Assembly: GCA_037446165.1 (NCBI GenBank)
Contig: JBBIJC010000002.1
Coordinates: forward strand, 24,279 to 88,278
Length of the DNA: 64,000 bases
DNA from: Parasulfuritortus sp037446165
GTDB taxonomy: Bacteria; Pseudomonadota; Gammaproteobacteria; Burkholderiales; Thiobacillaceae
Reading direction: 5' to 3'
The position numbers and the translations under genes were made by a program. Below are positions 20,029 through 29,628 of the stretch, in pieces; the stretch's first letter is position 1; every line of letters starts with the position of its first letter. The notes under the pieces were generated by a model that was not told the DNA's origin, did not search any database, and worked only from the letters and a program-made list of their open reading frames with translations.

Positions 20029-20768
20029 GGCTCAACCAGCACCGAGGCCAGGCCCTTGGCCTTCAGTCGAGCCTGGTATTCCTGCGCCTTGGACTTGTCT
20101 GGCAACGGCCCGACACGTACCTTGTACTGGCCAGCAACGATCACCACAGAGGCCTTGAATCCAGCCTCCCTGGCCTTGGCAACTTCAAGTTTGGCGTTTG
20201 CCTCGCTGGAGAAGGAGCCCAACTGCAGCAAATACGCCTGCTCGCCCTGATTGGCCTTGACATCGGGTTTCGCTGAAACAGCTTTTTGCGGTTCCGGCGA
20301 CTTGGACCTCTCAACTGATTTAGCCGGCGCGGGCAACTTGGCTTTTTCGATCGGTTTTACCTTGTCCCCTGACACGGATGTAGCCTCGGGTTTCGCTTTC
20401 TCTTCGGGCCTGGCCGGTTCAGCCGGCATCTGCTTTTCGGCGGGCACAACCGTCGGCGCCGGCTCTGACTTGACCACTGTGGCCGCCGGCGCACTCGCTG
20501 GGATCGATTCCACAGTCGGCGCCACCGAAGTCGTCGGTGTTGCATTCTGGACAGGCTGGGGAGGTGCTGTGGTGGGACCCGCTTCAAACGGGGCACTCTG
20601 CGCCGGAATCCGGACATCGACGTTTGAGCCCATGGGCTTGGGTTCCGGGTCAAAGATCAGGGGCAGAACCACGACCGCGAACAAGGCCAGCGCAATGGCG
20701 CCAACCAGCCTGCGCCTGGCCCTGCGGCGCAAGGCCAGTTCTTCTGGGGAAGGGGATGTCTCAGCCAT
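20025..20768 (-). CDS. SPOR-domain cell-division-type protein (DedD-like)
   Basis: This 247-residue protein has one transmembrane helix near residues 18-35 (LVGAIALALFAVVVLPLIF), a long proline/alanine/lysine/glutamate-rich periplasmic linker, and a C-terminal SPOR domain starting at QAYLLQLGSFSSEANA and ending LKAKGLASVLVEP. SPOR domains bind denuded glycan strands at the septum. The position between folC and cvpA is that of dedD in many proteobacteria, which supports a septal role. It overlaps folC by 8 bases. Confidence 0.88.
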   Translation of the reverse strand: MAETSPSPEELALRRRARRRLVGAIALALFAVVVLPLIFDPEPKPMGSNVDVRIPAQSAPFEAGPTTAPPQPVQNATPTTSVAPTVESIPASAPAATVVKSEPAPTVVPAEKQMPAEPARPEEKAKPEATSVSGDKVKPIEKAKLPAPAKSVERSKSPEPQKAVSAKPDVKANQGEQAYLLQLGSFSSEANAKLEVAKAREAGFKASVVIVAGQYKVRVGPLPDKSKAQEYQARLKAKGLASVLVEP

Positions 20769-22032
20769 CTAATTTGCCCGAAATGAGTGCCATGACTTCG
20801 GCAACCGTGTGGAAAGAACCGAAGGCCACAATTGTATCAGCGGGCTTGGTTTCTTGGCAGGCCGCTTGCCATGCTGCAGCGACATCGTCATGCGCCGATA
20901 CGGCCAATCCTTTGCCCTGCAGCACGGCCGCCAGTTTGGCCGAAGTCCGGCCCCTGGCGCCTGAAAGTCCGGCGACATGCCAATGGTCAAACACCGCCTC
21001 GAGGGCATCGACGACTGCTCCGGCATCCTTGTCCGCCAGCATGGCCAGCACGGCCAGCCTGCGTCCCAAACGCGGCAGCGAGGCCAGGTTGCTGGCCAGC
21101 GCCCGCGCCGCATGGGGATTGTGGGCCACATCGAGGATACGCAATGGCTCGGTGCCGACGATCTGGAACCGTCCCGGCAACCGGGCCCGGGCCACACCCT
21201 GGCGGATGGCGGCCATCGTCACCGGTAATGGCTGCTTCAGGCTATGCAGGGCAGCAATCGCCGCCGCCGCATTTTCATGCTGATAGTTCCCGACCATCGC
21301 CGGCTGAGGCAGGGCAGGGAAGACGCTGCCCGCCACCCGGCACAGCCAGTCGTTCTGGTGCCGCTCGACCTCGATCTCGCGTCCCAGGCACAGCATCGGG
21401 ACCGCCAATATCTCGGCCTGTTTGATCAGGCTGGCGGGCGGGTTACGATCGGTGCAGACGGCGGCACGACCCCGGCGCAGGATGCCGGCCTTCTCGAAGC
21501 CGATGCTCTCGCGGTCCGGACCAAGGTATTCGATGTGATCCAGATCCACTGGCGTCAGTACGGCGCAATCGGCATCGAACAGGTTTACCGCATCCAGCCG
21601 ACCGCCCAATCCGACCTCCAGCACCGCTACCTCGACCTTCTGCTGGCAAAACAGCCACATGGCCGCCAGAGTCGTATGTTCGAAATAGGTCAGCGCAGTA
21701 TCGCCGCGCGCCTGTTCCACGACTGCCAGCGCCTGCGCGATGGACTCGTCATCGACTTCCTGGCCAGCGATGCGAATACGTTCATTGAACCTGATGACAT
21801 GGGGCGAGGCATAAAGGCCGACACGGTAGCCAGCGCTGGTCAGGATGGCTTCGAGATAGGCGCAGACCGAACCCTTGCCGTTGGTCCCGGCCACGGTGAT
21901 GATGGGGAACTCGAACGATATCCCGAGGGCGGACCAGGCCTGCCCTACCCGTTCCAGGCCTAGCTGGATTGCCTTCGGGTGGCGGACCTCCAGCAGGGCC
22001 AGCCAGTCCGGCAGGCCCGTTGGCAAGGCCAT
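20761..22032 (-). CDS. folC: Bifunctional dihydrofolate/folylpolyglutamate synthase
   Basis: This 423-residue Mur-ligase-family enzyme adds glutamate to dihydropteroate and extends folate glutamate tails. It shows the P-loop VAGTNGKGSVCAYLE, the YASPHVIRFNERI segment and the C-terminal VAHNPHAARAL motif. The ATG follows the accD stop with no gap (TGAATG), so the two are tightly coupled. The accD-folC-dedD-cvpA-purF order is classical in proteobacteria. Confidence 0.95.
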   Translation of the reverse strand: MALPTGLPDWLALLEVRHPKAIQLGLERVGQAWSALGISFEFPIITVAGTNGKGSVCAYLEAILTSAGYRVGLYASPHVIRFNERIRIAGQEVDDESIAQALAVVEQARGDTALTYFEHTTLAAMWLFCQQKVEVAVLEVGLGGRLDAVNLFDADCAVLTPVDLDHIEYLGPDRESIGFEKAGILRRGRAAVCTDRNPPASLIKQAEILAVPMLCLGREIEVERHQNDWLCRVAGSVFPALPQPAMVGNYQHENAAAAIAALHSLKQPLPVTMAAIRQGVARARLPGRFQIVGTEPLRILDVAHNPHAARALASNLASLPRLGRRLAVLAMLADKDAGAVVDALEAVFDHWHVAGLSGARGRTSAKLAAVLQGKGLAVSAHDDVAAAWQAACQETKPADTIVAFGSFHTVAEVMALISGKLDG

Positions 22033-22899
22033 TCAGGCGACGGCCGGGCGACGCATCATCTGGGTCGCGAGATTGGCAATCCGGGCGCGCAAATCGCGCC
22101 GGTCGACGATCAGGTCGACCGCGCCATGTTGAAGCAGAAACTCGGAACGCTGAAAGCCTACGGGCAGGGTTTCACGCACCGTCTGCTCGATCACCCTGGG
22201 CCCGGCGAAGCCGATCAGCGCATTGGGTTCGGCGATGATCACGTCGCCCAGCATGGCGAAACTGGCCGAGACGCCGCCCATGGTCGGGTCGGTCAGCACC
22301 GAAATGAACGGCAAGCGATGGGCGGACAGCTGGGTCAGCGCCGCCGAGGTCTTGGCCATCTGCATCAGTGACAGCAGGCCCTCCTGCATGCGCGCCCCGC
22401 CGCTGGCGGCAAAACAGATCAGGGGCCGCTTGCCGGCCAGCGCCGCCTTGACCGCGCGGACAAACCGCTCGCCCACGACCGAACCCATGGACCCACCCAT
22501 GAAGCGGAATTCGAAAGCGGCCACGACCACAGGCTGCCCCAGCACCGTGCCCTGCATCACCACCAGCGCATCGGTCTCCTCCACATCCCGGGTCGCATCT
22601 TCCAGACGATCTGCATAGCGCTTGCTGTCCTTGAACTTCAGGCTGTCCACCGGCACCACGTTGGCGCCGATTTCCTTGCGGCCATCCTCGTCCAGGAAAT
22701 AGTTCAGGCGCTGGCGGGCGCTGATCCGGTTGTGGTGTCCGCACTTCGGACAAACATCCAGATGGGTCTCCAGCTCGGCGCGATATAGCACCTCTTCGCA
22801 GGCGGCACACTTGCTCCACAGGCCTTCAGGGACCACCTTGCGGGCGGCCTCGACGCGGCGCTGAATTTTGGGGGGGATGATTTTCTGGAACCAGCTCAT
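22033..22899 (-). CDS. accD: Acetyl-CoA carboxylase, carboxyltransferase subunit beta
   Basis: AccD (288 residues) with AccA forms the carboxyltransferase that makes malonyl-CoA for fatty acid synthesis. The N-terminal zinc ribbon has C31, C34, C50 and C53. The crotonase-like body includes ASGGARMQEGLLSLMQMAKT and GFAGPRVIEQTV. The ATG at 22899 has a GAGGA site 7 bases upstream and overlaps the trpA end; a longer open frame upstream lies inside trpA and is not conserved. Confidence 0.97.
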   Translation of the reverse strand: MSWFQKIIPPKIQRRVEAARKVVPEGLWSKCAACEEVLYRAELETHLDVCPKCGHHNRISARQRLNYFLDEDGRKEIGANVVPVDSLKFKDSKRYADRLEDATRDVEETDALVVMQGTVLGQPVVVAAFEFRFMGGSMGSVVGERFVRAVKAALAGKRPLICFAASGGARMQEGLLSLMQMAKTSAALTQLSAHRLPFISVLTDPTMGGVSASFAMLGDVIIAEPNALIGFAGPRVIEQTVRETLPVGFQRSEFLLQHGAVDLIVDRRDLRARIANLATQMMRRPAVA

Positions 22900-22909
22900 G
22901 GTCGTTTCC

Positions 22910-23707
22910 TCACTTGTCCAGGGCGGCGCGGACGCCAGCCACAAAATTTTTCACATTTTCCACCAGCGCCTCGGGCGCGGAGTTCTCAATCTCCTGCACG
23001 ATGCGCGAACCGATCACCACGGCATCAGACAGATTGGCCACGCGCCGCGCCATGTCGGCATCGCGGATACCGAAGCCGACGCCGATGGGCAGCTGAATAT
23101 ACTTGCGCAGTTCGGGCATCTTCTGTTCGATGGCCGAGAGGTCGAGATTGCCGGCCCCCGTGACGCCCTTGAGCGAGACGTAATAGACGTAGCCACGCGC
23201 CAGCCGGGCGACCTGCTCGATGCGCGCCTCGGTGGTGGTCGGCGCGAGCAGGAAGATAGGTGAGATGTCGTGGCGTTGCAGGTGTTCGAACGCCTCATGG
23301 CTTTCCTCGGGCGGAAAATCGACGGTCAGCACGCCGTCTACGCCAACCTCGGCGCAACGCTGCGCGAACACCTCCCAGCCCATGGCTTCGATCGGGTTGC
23401 CATAGCCCATCAGCACCACCGGCGTGGCCGCATCCTGCTTGCGAAATTCCGCCACCATGGCCAGCACACCCTTCAAGGTCATGCCATTCCTGAGCGCGCG
23501 TTCGGAGGCACGCTGGATAGTCGGGCCGTCCGCCATCGGGTCGGAGAACGGCACGCCCAGCTCGATGACATCGGCACCGGCGGACACCAGCGCCTGCATC
23601 AGGGGCAGTGTCCTATCCAGCGCGGGGTCGCCAGCGGTGATGAAGGGAATCAGTGCCTTGCGCTTGGCCAGCTTGAGGCGGTCGAACGTGGCTTGTATGC
23701 GGTTCAT
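22910..23707 (-). CDS. trpA: Tryptophan synthase alpha chain
   Basis: TrpA (265 residues) cleaves indole-3-glycerol phosphate to indole, which passes to TrpB. The catalytic residues Glu49 and Asp60 are visible in IELGVPFSDPMADGP, and the GVTGAG phosphate loop is intact. ATG 23707 overlaps the trpB TGA (ATGA), the usual coupling. The same frame stays open through trpB but only the part from 23707 is TrpA. No trpC, trpD or trpE is present here, so the pathway is split in the genome. Confidence 0.97.
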   Translation of the reverse strand: MNRIQATFDRLKLAKRKALIPFITAGDPALDRTLPLMQALVSAGADVIELGVPFSDPMADGPTIQRASERALRNGMTLKGVLAMVAEFRKQDAATPVVLMGYGNPIEAMGWEVFAQRCAEVGVDGVLTVDFPPEESHEAFEHLQRHDISPIFLLAPTTTEARIEQVARLARGYVYYVSLKGVTGAGNLDLSAIEQKMPELRKYIQLPIGVGFGIRDADMARRVANLSDAVVIGSRIVQEIENSAPEALVENVKNFVAGVRAALDK

Positions 23708-24903
23708 AGCGTGATGCCCTTGATCTGGGCGACGGTGTTCATGTCTTTGTCGCCACGGCCGGACAGGTTGATCAGGAGCACCTTGTCCTTGCTCATGGTC
23801 GGCGCGATCTTCATGGCATGGGCCAGGGCATGGCTCGATTCCAGGGCCGGGATGATGCCTTCGAAGCGGCACAGGGCATCGAACGCCGCCAGCGCCTCCT
23901 CGTCGGTGGCGACGACATACTCGGCGCGGCCCAGGTCCTTGAGCAGGCAGTGTTCGGGGCCGACGCCGGGATAGTCGAGGCCGGCCGAGATGGAATGGGT
24001 CTCGATGATCTGGCCGTCCTCGTCCTGCATCAGGTAAACCTTGTTGCCGTGCAGCACCCCGACCTTGGCCCCGCCGGTCAGCGGCGCCGCATGCCGGCCG
24101 CTGGCGATGCCGTGGCCGCCGGCCTCGACACCGATGATCTGTACGCCGGCTTCCTCGATGTAGGGATGGAATAGACCGATGGCATTGGAGCCGCCGCCGA
24201 CGCAGGCGATGACGGCATCCGGCTGGCGCCCGATCATCTCCGGCATCTGTACCTTGGCCTCGTTGCCGATCACGCACTGGAAGTCTCGCACCATCATCGG
24301 GTACGGATGCGGCCCGGCTGCGGTGCCGAAGATGTAGAAGGTGCTCTCGACGTTGGTGACCCAGTCGCGAATGGCCTCGTTGCAGGCGTCCTTGAGGGTG
24401 CGCGAGCCGCTTTCTACTGGCACCACGGTGGCGCCGAGCAGCTTCATGCGGAACACGTTGGGCGCCTGGCGCTGGATGTCGTCGGCACCCATGTAGACGA
24501 TGCACTCCATGCCGAAGCGCGCCGCCACGGTGGCCGTCGCCACGCCGTGCATGCCGGCGCCGGTCTCGGCGATGACCCGCTTCTTGCCCATGCGCTTGGC
24601 CAGCAGGGCCTGGCCGATGGCGTTGTTGATCTTGTGCGCGCCGGTGTGATTCAGATCTTCCCGCTTGAGGTAGATCTGGGCGCCACCGAGGCTCTCGGAG
24701 AGGCGCCTGGCGTGATAGATCGGGCTGGGCCGGCCGACGTAGTGCTTGAGTTCGTAGGCGAACTCGGCCTTGAACTCGGGGTCGTCGCGGAAGCGCTCAT
24801 ATTGCTCGCGCAACTCCTCTACCGCCGGGATCAGGGTCTCGGCCATGTAGATACCGCCGTAGGGGCCGAAGTGGCCAGCCTTATCGGGATAAAAGTATGT
24901 CAA
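23704..24903 (-). CDS. trpB: Tryptophan synthase beta chain
   Basis: TrpB condenses indole with serine using PLP. The PLP lysine is Lys91 in HTGAHKINNAIGQALLA, followed by AETGAGMHG and the phosphate loop VGGGSNAIG. No ATG fits the expected N-terminus: the family start (TYFYPDKAGHFGPYGG) is preceded by TTG at 24903, with AGAGG 9 bases upstream, giving 399 residues. A second TTG at 24912 directly abuts that site and is less likely. The gene overlaps the end of trpF by 23 bases. Confidence 0.95.
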   Translation of the reverse strand: MTYFYPDKAGHFGPYGGIYMAETLIPAVEELREQYERFRDDPEFKAEFAYELKHYVGRPSPIYHARRLSESLGGAQIYLKREDLNHTGAHKINNAIGQALLAKRMGKKRVIAETGAGMHGVATATVAARFGMECIVYMGADDIQRQAPNVFRMKLLGATVVPVESGSRTLKDACNEAIRDWVTNVESTFYIFGTAAGPHPYPMMVRDFQCVIGNEAKVQMPEMIGRQPDAVIACVGGGSNAIGLFHPYIEEAGVQIIGVEAGGHGIASGRHAAPLTGGAKVGVLHGNKVYLMQDEDGQIIETHSISAGLDYPGVGPEHCLLKDLGRAEYVVATDEEALAAFDALCRFEGIIPALESSHALAHAMKIAPTMSKDKVLLINLSGRGDKDMNTVAQIKGITL

Positions 24904-25516
24904 CGTTCTCAACCTCTTTGATGAATGCCGCGACCTTCGCCGCATCCTTGATGCCTTTTGCGGCCTCGACACCACTCGACACATCCACGGCCCAAGGCTG
25001 TACCCGGTGCACGGCCTCGGCCACATTACCGGGTTCCAGCCCGCCCGCCAGGATCACCGGCAAGGACAGACCGGCAGGAATCAGCGACCAGTCGAAGCGG
25101 TGGCCGGTGCCGCCATGGGCATCCGGCGTGTAGGCATCGAGCAGGAGGCCCTGCGCACCGACGAAATCAGATGCATATTGTAACAAATCCAGGCCCGGCC
25201 TGACCTGCACTGCCTTCAGATAGCGGCGACCGAACGATTGACAAAAAACCGGCGTTTCCTCGCCGTGAAACTGGAGCAGATCGGGATTTACCGACTCGAT
25301 GACGTGTTCCACCTCGGCCGCAGTTGGGTTGACGAACAGGGCGACAGTGCTGACAAAGGGTGGCAGGACGCAGGCGATCCTGCCCGCCTGCTCCAGACTT
25401 ACCCGGCGCGGACTTTTATCGGCGAAGACCAGGCCGATGGCGTCCGCGCCATGGCCGGCGGCGTCAATGCCGTCCTGCTCGCGGGTGATGCCGCAAATCT
25501 TGATGCGCGTTCTCAT
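24881..25516 (-). CDS. trpF: Phosphoribosylanthranilate isomerase
   Basis: TrpF (211 residues) catalyses the Amadori rearrangement in tryptophan synthesis and has a (beta-alpha)8 barrel. The start RTRIKICGITREQD carries the catalytic Cys, and LLDAYTPDAHGGTGHRFDW plus VDVSSGVEAAKGIKD are conserved. ATG 25516 overlaps the truA TGA as ATGA. The truA-trpF-trpB-trpA order is common in beta- and gammaproteobacteria. Confidence 0.96.
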   Translation of the reverse strand: MRTRIKICGITREQDGIDAAGHGADAIGLVFADKSPRRVSLEQAGRIACVLPPFVSTVALFVNPTAAEVEHVIESVNPDLLQFHGEETPVFCQSFGRRYLKAVQVRPGLDLLQYASDFVGAQGLLLDAYTPDAHGGTGHRFDWSLIPAGLSLPVILAGGLEPGNVAEAVHRVQPWAVDVSSGVEAAKGIKDAAKVAAFIKEVENVDILLSR

Positions 25517-26298
25517 AGGATGGGCAGTGCTCTGTTGTCGAAGGCTGGCAAATTCCACTCCGCATCGTACCGCACGTCGACCAGATACAAGCCATCCGGT
25601 GCGAAGGTGGCCGCGCCTCGGGTCCGGTCGCATGAAGCCAGCACCTCGCCGATCCAGGCCGCCGGCCGCCGGCCGAGCCCGACCCAGACCAGGGCGCCCA
25701 CCATGTTGCGCACCTGATGGTGCAGGAAGGCATTGCCGCGGAAATCGAATGTGACATAGTGACCGTGCCGCTCGACATGAACCTGCCTCAATTCCCTGAC
25801 CGGCGATTTCGCCTGGCACTGCGCCGCCCGGAACGCGGAAAAATCGTGCTTGCCTTGCAGCGCTCCGGCTGCTTCAACCATGGCCGAGACATCGAGCTCG
25901 GCGTGCATCCAGCCAACCCGTCCGGCCATGAGTGCCGGTCGCACAGGGTGATTGAACAGCACATAACGGTAGGCCCGTTCACGCGCCCCAAACCGGGCAT
26001 GGAACTCATCGCCGGTTTGTTGAGCCCAGAGGGCGGCAACACCATCCGGCAACAGGCTGTTGACGCCCCGGACCCAGGCCGACTCAGGGCGGGCATGACT
26101 GCTGTCGAAATGGACAATCTGGGCCGTAGCATGCACCCCGGCATCGGTACGCCCGGCCACTATGGTCGCGATGGGCGCACCATGAACCTGCGACAACGCC
26201 AATTCCAGATGATCCTGCACGGTGTTGCCGCCCGGTTGAGTCTGCCAGCCTTGAAAGGCTCGACCGTCATATTCCAGACCGAGGACTATGCGCGCCAT
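25513..26298 (-). CDS. truA: tRNA pseudouridine(38-40) synthase
   Basis: TruA (261 residues) makes pseudouridine at positions 38-40 of the anticodon arm in many tRNAs. The catalytic Asp52 lies in VAGRTDAGVHA, and the start LGLEYDGRAFQGWQ and the segment FLHHQVRNMVG are typical. It overlaps the upstream membrane-protein gene by 13 bases and trpF by 4 bases, so the group is expected to be cotranscribed. Confidence 0.96.
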   Translation of the reverse strand: MARIVLGLEYDGRAFQGWQTQPGGNTVQDHLELALSQVHGAPIATIVAGRTDAGVHATAQIVHFDSSHARPESAWVRGVNSLLPDGVAALWAQQTGDEFHARFGARERAYRYVLFNHPVRPALMAGRVGWMHAELDVSAMVEAAGALQGKHDFSAFRAAQCQAKSPVRELRQVHVERHGHYVTFDFRGNAFLHHQVRNMVGALVWVGLGRRPAAWIGEVLASCDRTRGAATFAPDGLYLVDVRYDAEWNLPAFDNRALPIL

Positions 26299-26888
26299 GC
26301 CCCGACCAGCAGCAGCAGTGAAACAATCAAAAGAGCAGTGTCCGAAATCCGCCAGACGGCTGGCCGAATCTCGAAATGCGTGTGACCTGATACCGGTTCA
26401 TGAAGGCTGGCCAGCGCCTCGCGCAGGCCGCGCCGCCGGCCCAGGTTGCCCTCCATGGCCTGAAGCGTGAGCCCGAGCCGGACCGTGGTCCGTTCGACCG
26501 GAAAGCCCAGCCCCCTGGCCAGCGAGAACAGCCCGTGCAACCCGCCCATCAGCCGCTCCTCACCCATGGAAATAACCAAACCGTCGAGCAACCACAAGAG
26601 CAGCAAGAGGCGAAGCATCTGGATTGCCCCCAACCGGATGCCTGGCAGAGAAGGCGAGTATTCGGCCAGCAGTGGAATCCCCACCGGACCGGGCAGGCTA
26701 TAGGCATAGCCAATGCCCAGCAGCAGGAACAGCCAGCGTGCCCTCCAGACCAGGCGCCGAGCGCCAGCCAGGTGTCGATGGAACACTAACAAGGTCAACG
26801 CAGCAAGAATCGCCAGGCCCAAAAAACTCAGCCCCGGCATGGCCAGGGCTGCAAAAATGTACAGCGCAATTCTTAACGACGGATGCAA
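26286..26888 (-). CDS. Integral membrane protein, EcfT/CbiQ-like
   Basis: This 200-residue protein has about five hydrophobic segments. A C-terminal amphipathic region, GLFSLARGLGFPVERTTVRL, contains an Ala-Arg-Gly triplet like that in EcfT/CbiQ coupling proteins of ECF vitamin or metal importers, but the match is weak and no ATPase or substrate-binding partner lies nearby. The start is a TTG immediately after the fimV TAA, giving HPSLRIALYIF, a plausible EcfT-like beginning; the next Met at residue 17 would remove the first helix. Function is uncertain. Confidence 0.6.
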   Translation of the reverse strand: MHPSLRIALYIFAALAMPGLSFLGLAILAALTLLVFHRHLAGARRLVWRARWLFLLLGIGYAYSLPGPVGIPLLAEYSPSLPGIRLGAIQMLRLLLLLWLLDGLVISMGEERLMGGLHGLFSLARGLGFPVERTTVRLGLTLQAMEGNLGRRRGLREALASLHEPVSGHTHFEIRPAVWRISDTALLIVSLLLLVGAWRA

Positions 26889-29528
26889 TTACCCAATCTC
26901 AGCCATCAGTTCGTTGGCCTTATCCTTCTGTTTGGCATCGCCCTCGTTCAGCACCTCACTCAGTATCTCGCGGGCGCCTTCCTTGTCGCCCATTTCGAGA
27001 TAGGCCTTGGCCAAGTCCAGCTTGGTATTGACCTCCTCAAGCAGGTCAGGATCGATAACCGGCATTTCCATTTCCGCCGCCACCGCTGCCGTAGCAGGTA
27101 CTACAGGCACTTCGGGCGTATCGTTCAAGTCCAGATCGATTCCGGAGAAATCCAGACCGGGCAGGGTCACAGGCCCATCCTGGCCAGCCGGTGCATGGCT
27201 GGGTTCCAGGTCCAGAGCCTCTGGAGCCAGGGGCGCATTCCAGGTCGTATTCAGAGACTCCGCTGACAGATCCAGATCGCCAAGTTCTTCTAACGATTCA
27301 GGTGCATGGAGCTCTTCCGGCAACTCGGCAGGCGCCGCAATATTGATCTCCTCCAAGCCGGCAAGGTCGGGCTCGCTGACGCTGCCGAACGAAGGAAACT
27401 CCTTGGCGGTCGGCTCCACTTCACTGGCCGATTGGAAAGAAGGCAGTTCGGCAGCCGTATCGGCGTGGAAATCCAGAGCACCATGGGATGTTGCCGCTTC
27501 GTACGGTTCTGTTGCCGAAGCGGGTTCGGTCTGCGGCAAGAAATCAAGGTCATGCGTATCCGGCTCCGAAACCCCTGGTACCGGCTCAGCCACGGGTTCC
27601 TGATGTGCATCGAATTTGGCCAATTCCTCGATCGCGCCTAGCGCACCTACCGAGGCAGCAGCTGCAGCGGCCCCATGCAGGGCGGTCGAGGTCTTGCTTT
27701 CCGCGTGTGGCAATTCCGGCGCCTCGCCATATGCGCGGTACAGCGGATTGACAGGATCGAGTTCGCGCCCCATTTCTGCGGCACGTTGCCACAGGGCATT
27801 GGTTGGGTCACCCATGCTGGCGTAGAGTTCGCTCGCCTGGGTTTCAAAGTTCGCCTTATCCTGCCGAGCCGAATAGATCTCAAGCAGTTTGAGGGCAATC
27901 TCATGACGCTGAGGCTCTTTGATCAGGGCCTCTTTCAGGATTTCTTCCGCTTGGGCATCCCGACCATAGGCCATATAGACTTCCGCCTCGGCAATCGGGT
28001 CCACTTCATGGGTATCGATGGAACCCAGGCCCAGGCGGCTGAAATCGGTGGTTGAACCGGATGGGGAGACGACACTGCGATCGGACTTGGCGTCAGGGGT
28101 GGTGGTCTTGAAGATCGATGTCTTGAATTGATCACCGCCCGTCATGATGCTTTGTTCGAAGTTGGACAGCCCCTTGCGTCGGCGGCTGCCTACCATGAAC
28201 ACCCATAACAAACCGGCCAATACCGCAGCGGCCAGGATACCAACCACATAAAGCGGGTTGGCCAGCAAGGAACTGAAGAACCCAGACTCTTCCTGCATCG
28301 GTGGTGGCGGCACAACTGCCTTGACTGCCGGCTTGACCTCGGGCTTGGCCGCTTCAGGAGCAGGTGCAGCGGGTTCGCCAGCCTCCGGTTCAGCCTTCTG
28401 GCCGCCCTGCTTGGCCTTTAGATCGGCCAAACGCTGCAGATCCTGCACGGTCTTTTGCAGTTGCCCGATCCGGCTTTGCGCCTCCTGCAACTGATGGTCT
28501 TTGGCTGCGACTTCGTCTTCCAGGTCATGAACTCGCTTGCTTGCATCGGCGGACGACTTGACCGGCTGCCCCTTGGAAAGTTTGAGGACATCCTTGGACT
28601 GAGCTGCAGAAGCCGGCTTTTCCTGAGGCTGCGCCTGAACGATCTTGCCCGATTCGGCGGATTTTTCTTTGGTTGGCGTCGCTTCGGAAGCCCCTGCCTG
28701 GTTGGCAAGGCGATTCTGGATTTCATGCCAGGCAGCGGATTGTTCCTGAATCAATTGCCTGGCCTGGTGCGGGCTGTACATGCGCATGACCGCATCGCGA
28801 TCCGGCACCGACAATACCTGCCCCTTGCGGAGCAGATTCATGTTGTTTTTTGCAAACGCGCCCTGATTGGCGTGGTAAAGGCTGGCCATCATCATGTCGA
28901 TGGAGACATCGGCCGGAACGACCTTGCCGGCAATGCTGCGCAGGGTCTCGCCCGATTTCACCGGACCATAGGTCTGACCGCCCTGCCCCGCGTTTTTGGG
29001 AGCCGTTTTGTCTGCAGTGGATCCTTTAGCCTCTTTTGCCGGACTGACCGCCGTTGACTGAGCCTGGTTTGTAGCTCCGCTAACCGTGGCCGCGACCGGG
29101 GGCAACGCGGCCTGATCGGCAGCCTTCTGATCGGTGGACGGGTCGAGCAACACGGTATATTCGCGGAGAATGCGGCCGGAACTCCAGTTCAGCTCAACCA
29201 GCAGGTCGACGAAGGGTTCGGCAACCGGTGCCGTTGAGGTGATGCGCACTACCGGCTGGCCATTGGCGCGTTTTTCGACGCTGAAATGGAGATCCGGAAG
29301 AATGGATGATCGGTCTATGCGCGCCTGGCGATAAGCATCTGCGCCGGCCAGTTTGGCATCTACGGTGCTCAACTCCTCCGGCGGGACCGACAGCAACTCG
29401 ATTTCTGCCCGCAACGGTTGCCCCAATACGGAAGACACCGACATCTTGCCCAAGCCTGCGGCCAGCACATCGCCGGAAACCAGCAACATAAAAGCCAGTA
29501 AGCTGCTGATCTTAAAAACTCTTTTCAT
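26889..29528 (-). CDS. fimV: FimV-like polar hub protein
   Basis: The protein has 879 residues from ATG 29528, which has AGGGG 7 bases upstream. It has a signal peptide (residues 1-24), the FimV N-terminal domain (AGLGKMSVSSVLGQPLRAEI), a LysM-like region at about 186-243 (YGPVKSGETLRSIAGKV), a coiled coil at 331-374, a transmembrane helix at 425-447, an acidic cytoplasmic region with TPR-like helices from about 510, and the conserved C-terminal motif LDLAKAYLEMGDKEGAREIL. In Pseudomonas FimV anchors polar proteins and supports type IV pilus twitching and cAMP signalling. Its place between asd and truA is conserved. Confidence 0.92.
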   Translation of the reverse strand: MKRVFKISSLLAFMLLVSGDVLAAGLGKMSVSSVLGQPLRAEIELLSVPPEELSTVDAKLAGADAYRQARIDRSSILPDLHFSVEKRANGQPVVRITSTAPVAEPFVDLLVELNWSSGRILREYTVLLDPSTDQKAADQAALPPVAATVSGATNQAQSTAVSPAKEAKGSTADKTAPKNAGQGGQTYGPVKSGETLRSIAGKVVPADVSIDMMMASLYHANQGAFAKNNMNLLRKGQVLSVPDRDAVMRMYSPHQARQLIQEQSAAWHEIQNRLANQAGASEATPTKEKSAESGKIVQAQPQEKPASAAQSKDVLKLSKGQPVKSSADASKRVHDLEDEVAAKDHQLQEAQSRIGQLQKTVQDLQRLADLKAKQGGQKAEPEAGEPAAPAPEAAKPEVKPAVKAVVPPPPMQEESGFFSSLLANPLYVVGILAAAVLAGLLWVFMVGSRRRKGLSNFEQSIMTGGDQFKTSIFKTTTPDAKSDRSVVSPSGSTTDFSRLGLGSIDTHEVDPIAEAEVYMAYGRDAQAEEILKEALIKEPQRHEIALKLLEIYSARQDKANFETQASELYASMGDPTNALWQRAAEMGRELDPVNPLYRAYGEAPELPHAESKTSTALHGAAAAAASVGALGAIEELAKFDAHQEPVAEPVPGVSEPDTHDLDFLPQTEPASATEPYEAATSHGALDFHADTAAELPSFQSASEVEPTAKEFPSFGSVSEPDLAGLEEINIAAPAELPEELHAPESLEELGDLDLSAESLNTTWNAPLAPEALDLEPSHAPAGQDGPVTLPGLDFSGIDLDLNDTPEVPVVPATAAVAAEMEMPVIDPDLLEEVNTKLDLAKAYLEMGDKEGAREILSEVLNEGDAKQKDKANELMAEIG

Positions 29529-29628
29529 CACTATTCCCCTATCCTGTCGCTTCGCACCGGTAGCGTACTGCATCTTGAGATTCCCAATAATCATCAAAGA
29601 GTTAGGCAATCTTTCTGAAGCCAAGTTT

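Noticed and set aside
22910..24505. Single long protein reading through trpA and into trpB
   Set aside because: Only the part from 23707 onward matches TrpA; the N-terminal half is the wrong frame of trpB.
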